DNA of 33,102 bases from the NCBI GenBank assembly GCA_028284725.1, contig JANQRD010000258.1, forward strand, positions 1 through 33,102, written 5' to 3'. Positions within the stretch are counted from its first letter, which is position 1; every line of letters starts with the position of its first letter. The translations under genes and the position numbers were made by a program. Positions 24,608 to 33,102 of this stretch are shown piece after piece. The notes beneath the pieces were generated by a model. It did no database searches, was not told the DNA's origin, and saw nothing but the letters and a program-made list of their open reading frames with translations. Source of the DNA: Allomuricauda sp. (GTDB lineage Bacteria; Bacteroidota; Bacteroidia; Flavobacteriales; Flavobacteriaceae).

Positions 24608-26872
24608 ATGGAGAAAACTAGTTCATATAATATCGCCCTGGTGGTTGCTTTGGCTTTTATGTTACTTCTGGCAAACACCTTGTCTGCACAGGTACTCAAC
24701 AAGCCCGAACCTGCCGATAATCCGAATCTGCCTGGTAATTCTGCTTGGACCGCAGCCTGTGCCTCTGATAGTTTTAACGAATACTTTGTCAACTTCACGT
24801 GGAACCCACCATTGGTGGATGCAGCGAACAACGAATTTGTGCTGGAGCTTTCCGATTCCAATGGAAATTTTGGTGCACCAAGGGAATTGGCCCGTGTCAG
24901 TGACAAAAACACCGAATTCGACTTCGAGTTCGAATTTGCCGTCCCAACAGATGTACGAGGGGAAAATTACAGAATGCGAGTACGAAGTACCGATCCAGTA
25001 AAAACCAGCCCACCATCTGATCCATATCCCATGCATTACGTGGACTACAGCTCTCCTTTGCTGATTAGTGAGGATGGCAATGGAACCATTCCTCCTGGAG
25101 GGCTTATCCAGCTTTGTGGCGGAGGTTCGGTAACACTTGCTCCCCATAACATCCCGAATGCCGATACCTACCAATACAACTGGTATAGAAGTGGGACACT
25201 GCTTTCTGAAAAAAGTGAAACCCTCACTGCTTCCACTCCCGGAATGTATTACGTAGAGCTTGATTATGGTTCTGTATGTTCCGGTTCGGCGAATACACTT
25301 TCCAATACTATCGAAATAAGCAACGGTAGTACTTTGGGTGTAACCATCAGCGGTTCAAGCGATATTGATTTGTGCCCTGGAGATACACATTCACTCGAAG
25401 CCAGTAATAGCGGTATGGGACTCAACTATACTTGGTACAAGGACGGAGCTGTGATATCAGGGCCAACACTGGAAGGCTACACACTCAATGTAAATACAGG
25501 CGTTAGCGGATTTGAAGGCAATTATGAAGTAGAAGTTGAAAGTGCTTCCGTTTGTTTGGAACGTTCTTCTTCCGTTACCGTACGTAATCTCGGTGATTTT
25601 ACTGTTACCCGACAAAACGAGGCTGATATTGTCCTTTTACCTGAACAGACCAAAACACTTTCCGTTACTACTACTGCAACTTCTCCATCATATCAGTGGT
25701 ACAAGGATGGTGCTCCATTGGTAGGTGAGACCAACAGCTCGTTGGAAATTGACCAAACCGGAGTCTATTTTGCAAGGGTAACAGCCAGCGGCGGCAGTTG
25801 TTCTGGTGCTCCTATTGATTCTGAAAGTACAACCGTAGTATCCCCAGATTCCTTTGAATTCGTAATTGCCTATGTTGGTTCTTACACCTCTTGCCAGAGT
25901 TCTGATGCGACCTTAAATCTTTCAGTGATCAATGCCGTAAGCAATTCTGGGGCAAGAACAGATGTCACAGCAGATTTGCAGTCGTCTTTTGCCTATCAAT
26001 GGATGCATAATGGAAGCGCTGTCAGCGGAGAAACTTCCAAAACCATTACGGTATCGGATTTTGAAGATAATGGTGAATATATGTTGGAAGGAGTTCTAGA
26101 TAGTTTCAATGCCACATCCAATGACCTCGCTGTTACTTTGCCTACCAATTTGTCACTTTCCATTTCTGCCAATGGAACAGTATTATGTGAAGGTGCAGAT
26201 GCAATTGTTTTTAACAGCTCTGAAAGTCTGGGCGATGAAACCTTTGAGTGGTTGAGAAACGGGGTAGTGGTAGACACAGCTTCCGAGGAATTCTCGCCAA
26301 CTGAAATCGGCACCTATCAATTGATTATTCGAACGCATGACTGTCCCGTGACCTCCAATGAGGTGGAAGTCCGTGCCTTTGATGAATCCCTATTGGTATT
26401 AGATCATCCAGAAGAATTGATCATCATCGAGGGTGAAACGGAAACCGTTACGGCCAGCGGTGCCGAATCATACCAGTGGTTTGACTCAAACAATACCTTG
26501 TTGGGTAGTTTAGATTCTTTCGATTTCCAATTGGAAGGAGAATATCTATTGGTGGCAAATTTCGGTAACTGTACCATAAATAGGGTTATTACAGTGACCT
26601 ACAGAGACACTTTTGCCATTCCTAACGTAATAACAGCCAATGGTGACGGCATCAATGATTTATGGATACTTCCAAACACTTATTCACGAAATGCGGATGT
26701 ATTGGTGACCATTTTTGATGAAAGAGGAAAACAAATCTTTAGCCAGACGAATTACGAAAACAACTGGCCACAATCAACAACCATATTCAATAAACGAAAC
26801 ATGATTTTCTACTACAAGGTCACCCGCGGAGGAGAAAGTCTTAAACAAGGAACCATAACGGTCATTAGATAG
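24608..26872 (+). CDS. T9SS type B substrate: Ig-like repeat surface protein with gliding-motility C-terminal domain
   Basis: This 754-residue protein has a signal peptide (MEKTSSYNIALVVALAFMLL, cut after LSA near residue 27), a beta-rich N-terminal domain, and about six Ig/PKD-like modules recognisable by YxWYKDG, YQWMHNG and FEWLRNG cores. It ends with a C-terminal domain (about 669-754) of the CHU_C / gliding-motility-associated type: FAIPNVITANGDGINDLW then VTIFDERGKQIF and FYYKVTRGGESLKQGTITVIR. That domain is a T9SS type B sorting signal, so the protein should be exported across the outer membrane, likely onto the cell surface. It is the first gene of a three-gene operon, with gaps of 3 and 1 nt. 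The 260-nt leader region holds two short GGCG/CGCC hairpins (24520-24537 and 24573-24584) and no clear -7 box. Confidence 0.88.
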   Translation: MEKTSSYNIALVVALAFMLLLANTLSAQVLNKPEPADNPNLPGNSAWTAACASDSFNEYFVNFTWNPPLVDAANNEFVLELSDSNGNFGAPRELARVSDKNTEFDFEFEFAVPTDVRGENYRMRVRSTDPVKTSPPSDPYPMHYVDYSSPLLISEDGNGTIPPGGLIQLCGGGSVTLAPHNIPNADTYQYNWYRSGTLLSEKSETLTASTPGMYYVELDYGSVCSGSANTLSNTIEISNGSTLGVTISGSSDIDLCPGDTHSLEASNSGMGLNYTWYKDGAVISGPTLEGYTLNVNTGVSGFEGNYEVEVESASVCLERSSSVTVRNLGDFTVTRQNEADIVLLPEQTKTLSVTTTATSPSYQWYKDGAPLVGETNSSLEIDQTGVYFARVTASGGSCSGAPIDSESTTVVSPDSFEFVIAYVGSYTSCQSSDATLNLSVINAVSNSGARTDVTADLQSSFAYQWMHNGSAVSGETSKTITVSDFEDNGEYMLEGVLDSFNATSNDLAVTLPTNLSLSISANGTVLCEGADAIVFNSSESLGDETFEWLRNGVVVDTASEEFSPTEIGTYQLIIRTHDCPVTSNEVEVRAFDESLLVLDHPEELIIIEGETETVTASGAESYQWFDSNNTLLGSLDSFDFQLEGEYLLVANFGNCTINRVITVTYRDTFAIPNVITANGDGINDLWILPNTYSRNADVLVTIFDERGKQIFSQTNYENNWPQSTTIFNKRNMIFYYKVTRGGESLKQGTITVIR

Positions 26873-26875
26873 CCA

Positions 26876-28933
26876 ATGCGTACAAACAAACTTCAACTAT
26901 TACTAATCATATTTTTGCTTTCTCTTTCTGGATTACGCGGCCAGGAAGAGAATCCCTTTGTGGTATATGACGTACCCTCCCAGAATCTTTTGAAGTTCAA
27001 TAGGTTCTTGATCAACCCAACATTTTCAACAGTTAGGGAGGACAAGTCCTATGTAAACCTATTTCATAGAAACCAATCGGTATCTTTTGATGACAATAAC
27101 CAGGTATACTTCCTAAGCTATAGTGGAAGGGTCAGTGACCGCAGCGGTGTCGGACTAAGTCTGTTTACTAATCGAGAAGGCCTTTTCAACAACTTTGGTG
27201 TACATGCCAATTATGCCTACGGCATTCGATTAAGCCCAAAAAGTAACTTCACTTTTGGGGCTAATTTTTCATACTACCAAAGTGCATTTAATCAAAACCG
27301 AGCCAATGCTCTGGATGATGATCCATTCTTGAATACATTGGAAAGCAGTTCGTTGATCAGCTTTCAGCCTGGGTTCAACATCTCCTATGGGAATTTTGAC
27401 TTTGGTGCCTTTGCAGAAAACTTATTCGATTACAATCTTAAAAACAGTGAATCCGTTACGGATTTCAACGAAAAGACCTATTCCGGACACCTACAATATA
27501 CCCATCAGTTTAAAAATGCAGCTGGCATCTTGGAACAAGGGCGTTTAATGCCTCTTGCCCGAGTGCGAAAAGTCGGTGAGGATAATCTGGTTCTGGGTGG
27601 TAACCTCATCTTGGATCTTCCAAAACTAGGGTGGGTACAGGCCGGATATGATGATTTTTATGGTGCTTCAGCTGGATTGGGATTCAATTTGAACAAAAAC
27701 CTTTCCATCGGGTACACGGTCGAAAAAGGATTGACGAGCAACTTTGAAAACTTCGGGGTAAGTCATGAGGTTTCTTTGGCCTACTCCTTTACACCAAACC
27801 TAACAGAGGATAGGGTAATGCTAGAAAAGGAAAATGAGGCTTTAGTACAGAACGATTCCGTTCCCCAGGAAAATCTGACCCTCACCGAAAAAGATTTTGA
27901 AATAGCAAGATTGAAAGAAAAGTTGGCTCAAAACGATGCCATTTTGGACGAGTTGTTAATGCGACAGGATTCCATTGAGAACGCACGTCGAAGTGACCTT
28001 GAAAGGCGCTTTGAAACCGTGATGAAAATGGTTCGTCGCGAAACCAAAGGAGAAATGCCTCAACTGGAAGAAAAGGCCAAAGAGGTCTATTTCGCTAACA
28101 TCGACAGTATTGACATTATCTCGAAGCGCCCCATGCAACCCCTATCCAATCATGGACTTTCGAACACAACAGCTGCCAAGAAAGTTATTCGTTTGACGGA
28201 CTCCAAATCCTCCGGGCTTGCGAACAATACCTCAATCAGAAGAGACAAAACAACCCGCTATTCCAAACGAACAAGAGGTCGATTCAAATCCTATGACATT
28301 CCAAATGTCGAAAGTGGACACTATCTGATTGCAAACGTATTTAGAAACCCAAGTAACGTAGACGCCTTTATGGAGAAACTGGAAGCCCAGGGCATCGATG
28401 GAGGCTATTTTGAGAATCCCAAGAATGGTCTCAATTATGTCTACCTAAAGGGTTATCGAAACAAAAAAGATGCCTTGGATGCATACCATTCCCAATTGGA
28501 TGGTAATTATCAAGGCGATGCATGGGTAATGAATGTAAACGGAGTTGATCCATACACTCGATTTGTTGCTGTTGAAAAAACGAGCAAATCGAAGTACGAC
28601 GACAACATTCTTCAGAAAAACATCAATCCTTCCAAAGGAAATGCTTCCCAAGTATCCTACAAGACCTATAAAGTCAACGGATTGGGAGAAGGTTTCTACA
28701 TCATTGCCAATGTTTTTGAAAAAGCTTCAAATGCAAAAAGGTTCGTAAAAGAGCTGAATGCCAAAGGACTAAATGCGAGCTATTTTATAAATCCAGAAAA
28801 CAACTACAGGTACGTGTACCTGAAAAAACACCAAACCTGGACCAATGCGCTCACCTCATACTATTCCAAACTTAATGACTCGTATGATGACGAAATGTGG
28901 ATCATGCGGGTAAAACCAAACGCCATAAGTTAA
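26876..28933 (+). CDS. PorP/SprF family T9SS outer-membrane protein with two C-terminal SPOR domains
   Basis: The 685-residue protein has a signal peptide (MRTNKLQLLLIIFLLSLSGL, cut near RGQ), a PorP/SprF-type beta-barrel (about 20-310) with the typical LLKFNRFLINPTFS and RSGVGLSLFTNREG segments, a coiled coil (about 335-395), a basic linker, and two repeats of a SPOR-like fold (about 480-555 and 603-680). Both repeats share YxIANVF, LxAxGI/L-type and NxxxYVYLK cores. SprF proteins help a specific SprB-like adhesin through or onto the type IX machinery; SPOR domains bind glycan strands stripped of peptides. The fusion suggests a barrel anchored to peptidoglycan. Its location directly before a giant adhesin gene fits an SprF role for that adhesin. 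Confidence 0.87.
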   Translation: MRTNKLQLLLIIFLLSLSGLRGQEENPFVVYDVPSQNLLKFNRFLINPTFSTVREDKSYVNLFHRNQSVSFDDNNQVYFLSYSGRVSDRSGVGLSLFTNREGLFNNFGVHANYAYGIRLSPKSNFTFGANFSYYQSAFNQNRANALDDDPFLNTLESSSLISFQPGFNISYGNFDFGAFAENLFDYNLKNSESVTDFNEKTYSGHLQYTHQFKNAAGILEQGRLMPLARVRKVGEDNLVLGGNLILDLPKLGWVQAGYDDFYGASAGLGFNLNKNLSIGYTVEKGLTSNFENFGVSHEVSLAYSFTPNLTEDRVMLEKENEALVQNDSVPQENLTLTEKDFEIARLKEKLAQNDAILDELLMRQDSIENARRSDLERRFETVMKMVRRETKGEMPQLEEKAKEVYFANIDSIDIISKRPMQPLSNHGLSNTTAAKKVIRLTDSKSSGLANNTSIRRDKTTRYSKRTRGRFKSYDIPNVESGHYLIANVFRNPSNVDAFMEKLEAQGIDGGYFENPKNGLNYVYLKGYRNKKDALDAYHSQLDGNYQGDAWVMNVNGVDPYTRFVAVEKTSKSKYDDNILQKNINPSKGNASQVSYKTYKVNGLGEGFYIIANVFEKASNAKRFVKELNAKGLNASYFINPENNYRYVYLKKHQTWTNALTSYYSKLNDSYDDEMWIMRVKPNAIS

Positions 28934-28934
28934 G

Positions 28935-31900
28935 ATGACCACCCGTATTTTAAAAGTAGTGCTAGGAATTATTGCCTTTATGGGCTTGGAACATGCTGTT
29001 CTGGCCCAGGAAGTGCCGTTTACTCCTCGACTGAGTGTTGGCGGGAATTCCTATATAAACATCAAGGGGGATTACACCTTTTTGTCAAACAGTGTTATGA
29101 ACAGTGTCTCCAACGGACACGACCCGAACACGCCATACAACGGAAACGGAAGTAACAACAGCCTCCATGTGGAATACGTGGATATTGATTCCGATCCCAC
29201 AACCTTTAACTCCAGTAGCTCCACGCTTACGCTGCCAACCTGTTCCCAAATTTATTGGGCAGGACTCTATTGGGCCGGTAATTACGATGTGGAACGTGAT
29301 GGGGACCATAGAAGTAGATACGTTAGTGGATACACAGATGACCCCAATCATTACGATGTAACCCAGGTAAAACTTCGTTTACCTGGAAGTAGCACTTATG
29401 TCGACCTACAGGCTGACACTGCCGCGGATCCAGTTGGGGAGGAGGACGATATTATCGTGAATGGATATAACATCCTTCCAAATGACCCCTACGTTTGTTA
29501 CAAGAACGTTACAAACCTATTGTCATCACTTGCTGATCCTTCGGGAGATTACTTTGTGGCCAATGTAAGGGGTACCAGAGGTGCCACTACCTATGGTTGT
29601 GCTGGTTGGACCCTTGTTGTAATTTATGAAAATCCAACATTGCCGGGTAAGTACATTTCTGTTTTTGATGGTTATGAAGGTATTACCACACAATCTGGAA
29701 ATAGCACTGCAGATATTACGGTTTCAGGATTTAATACAATCCCAGTAGGTCCTGTTAACGCACGTATCGGTGTTAGTACATTAGAAGGGGAGACTTCACT
29801 TTCTGGAGATACCTTCGGAATTGTATCCAACAGTAGCTCAACTTTTACTGACATCACCAACGCAGCAAACCCTAGCAACAATTTTTTCAACTCCACCATT
29901 ACCGAAGATGGCGCCAATGTAACCACACGAAACGTAAACAGCACGAATGCCATTGGTTTCGATTCGGATGTTTTCGATCTGAACAACCCCGGAAACAGTA
30001 TTATTGATAATGGTGATACTAGTGCCACACTTCGATTGGGAACGAGTGGTGACTGGTTCGCTTCCTTTTTGGTCACTTTCGGAGTAGAAATCATTGAGCC
30101 TACCATAGTACTTGAGAAGAGGGTAGAAGATATTGGGGGTAGTGATATTACCGGTCTGGGGGTAAATCTTGGCCAATACTTGGATTATGTTTTATCCTTT
30201 GTGAATACTGGAAATGACGACGCTGTCAACTACACCATTCGTGATGTGCTGCCCACCAATGTTACCCTAGATGAAACCACGATTACAGTCCCAACAGGGG
30301 TAACTTACGTATACGATTCTACTACCCAAGAGATTACTTTTTCAATTCCCGACAACCTTGTGGAAGAAGGAGATCCGGTTTCCGAAATCCGAATGCGTGT
30401 CCGGGTTGCAGAAAACTGTTTTGATTTTGTTGACGCCTGTACCGATATCATTGAAAACTTAGCATACTCCACCTATGAAGGTGTTATCAATACAAACCAA
30501 ATTAGTGACGACCCCAGTGTATCCGATTTTGATGATTGTGGGTTCACAACTCCTGGTGCCACCAACTTTTTATTGGACGATCTTACAGGATGTAACTATA
30601 CCCGTACCGTTCTTTTGTGCGGAGGGGAGGTTACGTTGGATGCCGGAGACAATTTTGACTCCTACACCTGGTATCGCGATGAAAATGGGAACGAACAAAT
30701 CGATGCTGGCGACACTGTAGTCACTGACGGAGATCCCGATGGAGATCCAAGTACCCTTTTGGTGACCGAAGCGGGAACCTTTATCGTGGACAAGCAGGTT
30801 GCTGACCCTTGTAAGGACTTTACCGAAATCATGATTGTTGAGCTGTTCGGTACCACACAAGCCAACCCCATAAGCGCCTTGATCAACGATACCACAAATA
30901 CCGTCGAAGGTGAAGTGGTCATCTGTCCGAACGACGGTAGCGAATTGCCCGAAATCTTTTTGTGCGGTCTAAACGATACAGAACTTATACAGATCAACAT
31001 CCCCGATGCTGATAGCATTGTTTGGGAACAGCTTGATGAAACAAGTTGTGCCGCTGCCACGCCCGATTGTGCAAATACAGACAATTCCTGTACTTGGAAC
31101 ACTGTGGATACAGGAGGCGATTTCCTGGCCTCCGATGCGGGGCAGTATCGTTTGGTGATCAACTATACAAATGGATGTTTTAGTCGATTCTACTTCAACA
31201 TCTTCAAAAACCCATTGGATCCCCAGTATACTTCTAGGGATATCATTTGTACTTCTGATGGTAACATTACCGTAACCAATATGCCATTGGATTACGAATA
31301 CAGACTTATCGACCAGTCCACTGGAAACGTGCTGGTGGCTTACAACTCCAATCCAAGTTTCACCATCACCAACAATGGTGCATACACCGTCGAAATGAGA
31401 CAGCAAGGAGTTACCGATGGATGTGTGTTCGTACTGGACAACATCGGTATTCTTAATCGTGACTTTCAGGTTGATGTGGACACCAAGGACACCGACTGTA
31501 ATGGTTTGGGTGAAATCTCCATTTCGGTGCTCAATGTAGAACCCCAATACTATTATGAAATCTCCCAAGGCGGAACTGTTGTCGACACTTTTGGGCCATC
31601 AAACGATAACAACTATACTTTCGAAAACTTAAATGATGGTGTTTATGACGTGGATGTTTCCACTGATGATGGCTGTGTTTATACGGAACAAGTCACCATT
31701 AACGACGTAACAGATTTGGCCGTTACAGCACTCACCACTAAAAACATTGATTGTACTGACGGTATCATTACCGTTACGGGATCGGGAGGCTTCCCAAATC
31801 CTGATTATTTCTATGCTATCTGGAGCTATAATGGTGTTGATCTATATGCTTCTGTTGGAGATATTCCAGGTGGCGCCTATCAAATTGCGAACGACTTTAC

Positions 31901-33102
31901 CTTCACCAATGGTGAAGAAGGTGATTACGAGTTTATCGTAGTCGACGGCAACAACTGTTCCTTTATATCGAACAGTGTTTCCATAGTGGTAGCTCCTTCG
32001 GTGGAATATACTACTTCATTTACCGATGAAACTTGCTTCGGGATTGCCGATGGAACCTTTACTGTCAATGTAACCAACTCAAACGGATATAGCTTATCCT
32101 ACACTTTGACGTATCCTGATACCTCGACTGCGACCAATACATCTGGATCCTTTACCGGTTTGCCTCAAGGAAACTATTCATTGGCCATTACCCAAACGCA
32201 AGGGGCCGTTTCCTGTGATTTTATTGAGACCTTCTCCATTGGCGGACCTGCCTCTGGGGTAACTGGAAATGCAGTTTTGATTCAGGATTACACCTGCTTG
32301 CAAAATGGAATTATCGAGGCACAAAACGCAACAGGCGGTACCGCACCTTACGAATATAGTATAGACGGTGTCAATTTCTTTAGTGGAGTGGGAGCGGAAA
32401 CATTCTCGAACCTGACCAATGGCGACTATGCCATCACCATTAGGGATGCCAACAACTGTACCTTTGTAACCAACACCATAACGCTTGACCCATTAAATCC
32501 TCCTACGGACTTAACCTTTTCTGCTACGACCCCAAATTGTCCGGCGTTGACTTCGGATGTAACCGTGACCGTTGTTGACGGAAATACCCCATTTGTATTT
32601 GAAATTACTGCACCTGCCCCGGTAGCTGCAACTTCCACCTCTGGAGCATCCGCAGATTTTGATGGTCTTGCACCTGGAACCTATACTTTCAGGGTAACGG
32701 ACAACAAAGGATGTACCTACGACGAATCCTTTACCATAAACCCTGTTTCAGAAATAACCGTTACGGGACAGTTGATCAGTAACATCACTTGTTTTACCGA
32801 TACAGATGGTGAGGTGACTTTCACCGTAGCCGATTTCAATACCGATTTCGATTATTCCGTTACTGGACCTTCCAACTTTTCCGGCAATAACGAAACCAAT
32901 GGAACCATTGCCCTTACAGGATTGGATGATGGCACCTATACTATCGTTGTTACAGACAATCTAACCAATTGTACGGCTACGACCGATGTTACTGTAAATG
33001 CTCCTGCTGCTGCACTTACGCTAAGCGCAGCGGAAACTGACCCGACCTGTATCACGGACGGTAGCGTCACCTTGACCTCCACTGGAGGATGGGGCGGAAA
33101 TA
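28935..33102 (+). CDS. Giant SprB-like T9SS adhesin, N-terminal part (continues past the right edge)
   Basis: The frame is open from ATG 28935 for 1389 codons to the window edge. It has a signal peptide (MTTRILKVVLGIIAFMGLEH, cut after VLA near residue 24), an N-terminal region with QIYWAGLYWAGNY and a CAGWTLVVIYENP stretch shared by large Bacteroidota surface proteins, and a DUF11-like domain (about 383-515, with TIVLEKRVED). Ig/PKD-like and cysteine-bearing modules follow, then at least eight SprB-type repeats of about 81-94 residues from residue 770 on. SprB-like adhesins are moved along the cell surface by the gliding motor or bind polysaccharides. A C-terminal sorting domain is expected beyond the window. 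It starts 1 nt after the stop of the SprF-like gene, so the two are co-expressed. Confidence 0.88.
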   Translation, partial: MTTRILKVVLGIIAFMGLEHAVLAQEVPFTPRLSVGGNSYINIKGDYTFLSNSVMNSVSNGHDPNTPYNGNGSNNSLHVEYVDIDSDPTTFNSSSSTLTLPTCSQIYWAGLYWAGNYDVERDGDHRSRYVSGYTDDPNHYDVTQVKLRLPGSSTYVDLQADTAADPVGEEDDIIVNGYNILPNDPYVCYKNVTNLLSSLADPSGDYFVANVRGTRGATTYGCAGWTLVVIYENPTLPGKYISVFDGYEGITTQSGNSTADITVSGFNTIPVGPVNARIGVSTLEGETSLSGDTFGIVSNSSSTFTDITNAANPSNNFFNSTITEDGANVTTRNVNSTNAIGFDSDVFDLNNPGNSIIDNGDTSATLRLGTSGDWFASFLVTFGVEIIEPTIVLEKRVEDIGGSDITGLGVNLGQYLDYVLSFVNTGNDDAVNYTIRDVLPTNVTLDETTITVPTGVTYVYDSTTQEITFSIPDNLVEEGDPVSEIRMRVRVAENCFDFVDACTDIIENLAYSTYEGVINTNQISDDPSVSDFDDCGFTTPGATNFLLDDLTGCNYTRTVLLCGGEVTLDAGDNFDSYTWYRDENGNEQIDAGDTVVTDGDPDGDPSTLLVTEAGTFIVDKQVADPCKDFTEIMIVELFGTTQANPISALINDTTNTVEGEVVICPNDGSELPEIFLCGLNDTELIQINIPDADSIVWEQLDETSCAAATPDCANTDNSCTWNTVDTGGDFLASDAGQYRLVINYTNGCFSRFYFNIFKNPLDPQYTSRDIICTSDGNITVTNMPLDYEYRLIDQSTGNVLVAYNSNPSFTITNNGAYTVEMRQQGVTDGCVFVLDNIGILNRDFQVDVDTKDTDCNGLGEISISVLNVEPQYYYEISQGGTVVDTFGPSNDNNYTFENLNDGVYDVDVSTDDGCVYTEQVTINDVTDLAVTALTTKNIDCTDGIITVTGSGGFPNPDYFYAIWSYNGVDLYASVGDIPGGAYQIANDFTFTNGEEGDYEFIVVDGNNCSFISNSVSIVVAPSVEYTTSFTDETCFGIADGTFTVNVTNSNGYSLSYTLTYPDTSTATNTSGSFTGLPQGNYSLAITQTQGAVSCDFIETFSIGGPASGVTGNAVLIQDYTCLQNGIIEAQNATGGTAPYEYSIDGVNFFSGVGAETFSNLTNGDYAITIRDANNCTFVTNTITLDPLNPPTDLTFSATTPNCPALTSDVTVTVVDGNTPFVFEITAPAPVAATSTSGASADFDGLAPGTYTFRVTDNKGCTYDESFTINPVSEITVTGQLISNITCFTDTDGEVTFTVADFNTDFDYSVTGPSNFSGNNETNGTIALTGLDDGTYTIVVTDNLTNCTATTDVTVNAPAAALTLSAAETDPTCITDGSVTLTSTGGWGGN
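31236..33102 (+). repeat. SprB-type tandem protein repeats, eight units seen
   Basis: A conserved Cys codon opens each unit: 31248, 31497, 31752, 32034, 32295, 32538, 32790 and 33048. Units are 83, 85, 94, 87, 81, 84 and 86 codons long; each begins with a C..DG.ITV-type strand and closes with a GxYxxxVxDxxxC turn. The DNA is diverged between units, so the repeats are old rather than recent duplications. The array runs off the right edge. Confidence 0.75.

Noticed and set aside
24791..24806. CACGTG with GGAACC flank inside the Ig-repeat gene as a third parS site
   Set aside because: Only about 11 of 16 positions match the consensus, and the left flank is wrong.
29672..31568. Long minus-strand ORFs in the right part
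   Set aside because: They are antisense to the adhesin gene, which has a continuous frame with signal peptide and repeats.

Overview
The window looks like a core chromosomal segment of a Bacteroidota member, most likely a marine Flavobacteriaceae species (gene content resembles Muricauda/Flagellimonas-type genomes, but the genus is inferred by feel, not proven). The evidence is type IX secretion (T9SS) surface proteins with a gliding-motility type C-terminal domain, a PorP/SprF protein, DUF4837 and DUF4175 family genes, a bacterial GH3-family gene, and repeated TAnnTTTG promoter boxes, which are the -7 signature of the Bacteroidota primary sigma factor. I saw no tRNA or rRNA gene, CRISPR array, insertion sequence or phage gene.

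Layout. 1-2313 (minus): an M23 peptidase followed without a gap by a GH3-family gene that runs off the left edge. 2483-5383 (plus): tatA, an OmpA-family PD40 protein with a strong terminator, and a 56-residue membrane protein gene. 5471-9415 (minus): pgk, a LysM lytic transglycosylase and a DUF4837 lipoprotein. 9549-10700 (plus): holB. 10778-12877 (minus): an OmpH/Skp-like lipoprotein and a lipoprotein/methyltransferase pair. 12958-18648 (minus): a tight DUF4175-ybeY-mnmG operon. 18717-22343 (plus): an AlkB-like monooxygenase, gltX and an SPFH protein. 22344-22661: a non-coding stretch with a dispersed-type inverted repeat. 22662-24347 (minus): glnS. 24608 to the right edge (plus): a three-gene T9SS surface operon made of an Ig-repeat protein with a T9SS type B sorting domain, a PorP/SprF barrel carrying two C-terminal SPOR domains, and the first 1389 codons of a giant SprB-like adhesin.

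How the genes fit together. The cell-envelope theme is strong: a peptidoglycan endopeptidase, a lytic transglycosylase, OmpA, OmpH, TatA, several lipoproteins and the T9SS cluster. Housekeeping genes for translation (mnmG, ybeY, gltX, glnS), glycolysis (pgk) and replication (holB) are interspersed.

The most striking non-coding signal is a pair of perfect 16-bp palindromes, TGTTCCACGTGGAACA, matching the ParB-binding parS consensus. They sit 6 nt before the mnmG start and 8 nt after its stop, so mnmG is bracketed by two probable centromere sites. This suggests the window is in the origin-proximal part of the chromosome. A second noteworthy signal is a -7 box only 4-6 nt upstream of the ATG of two genes, implying leaderless or nearly leaderless transcripts.
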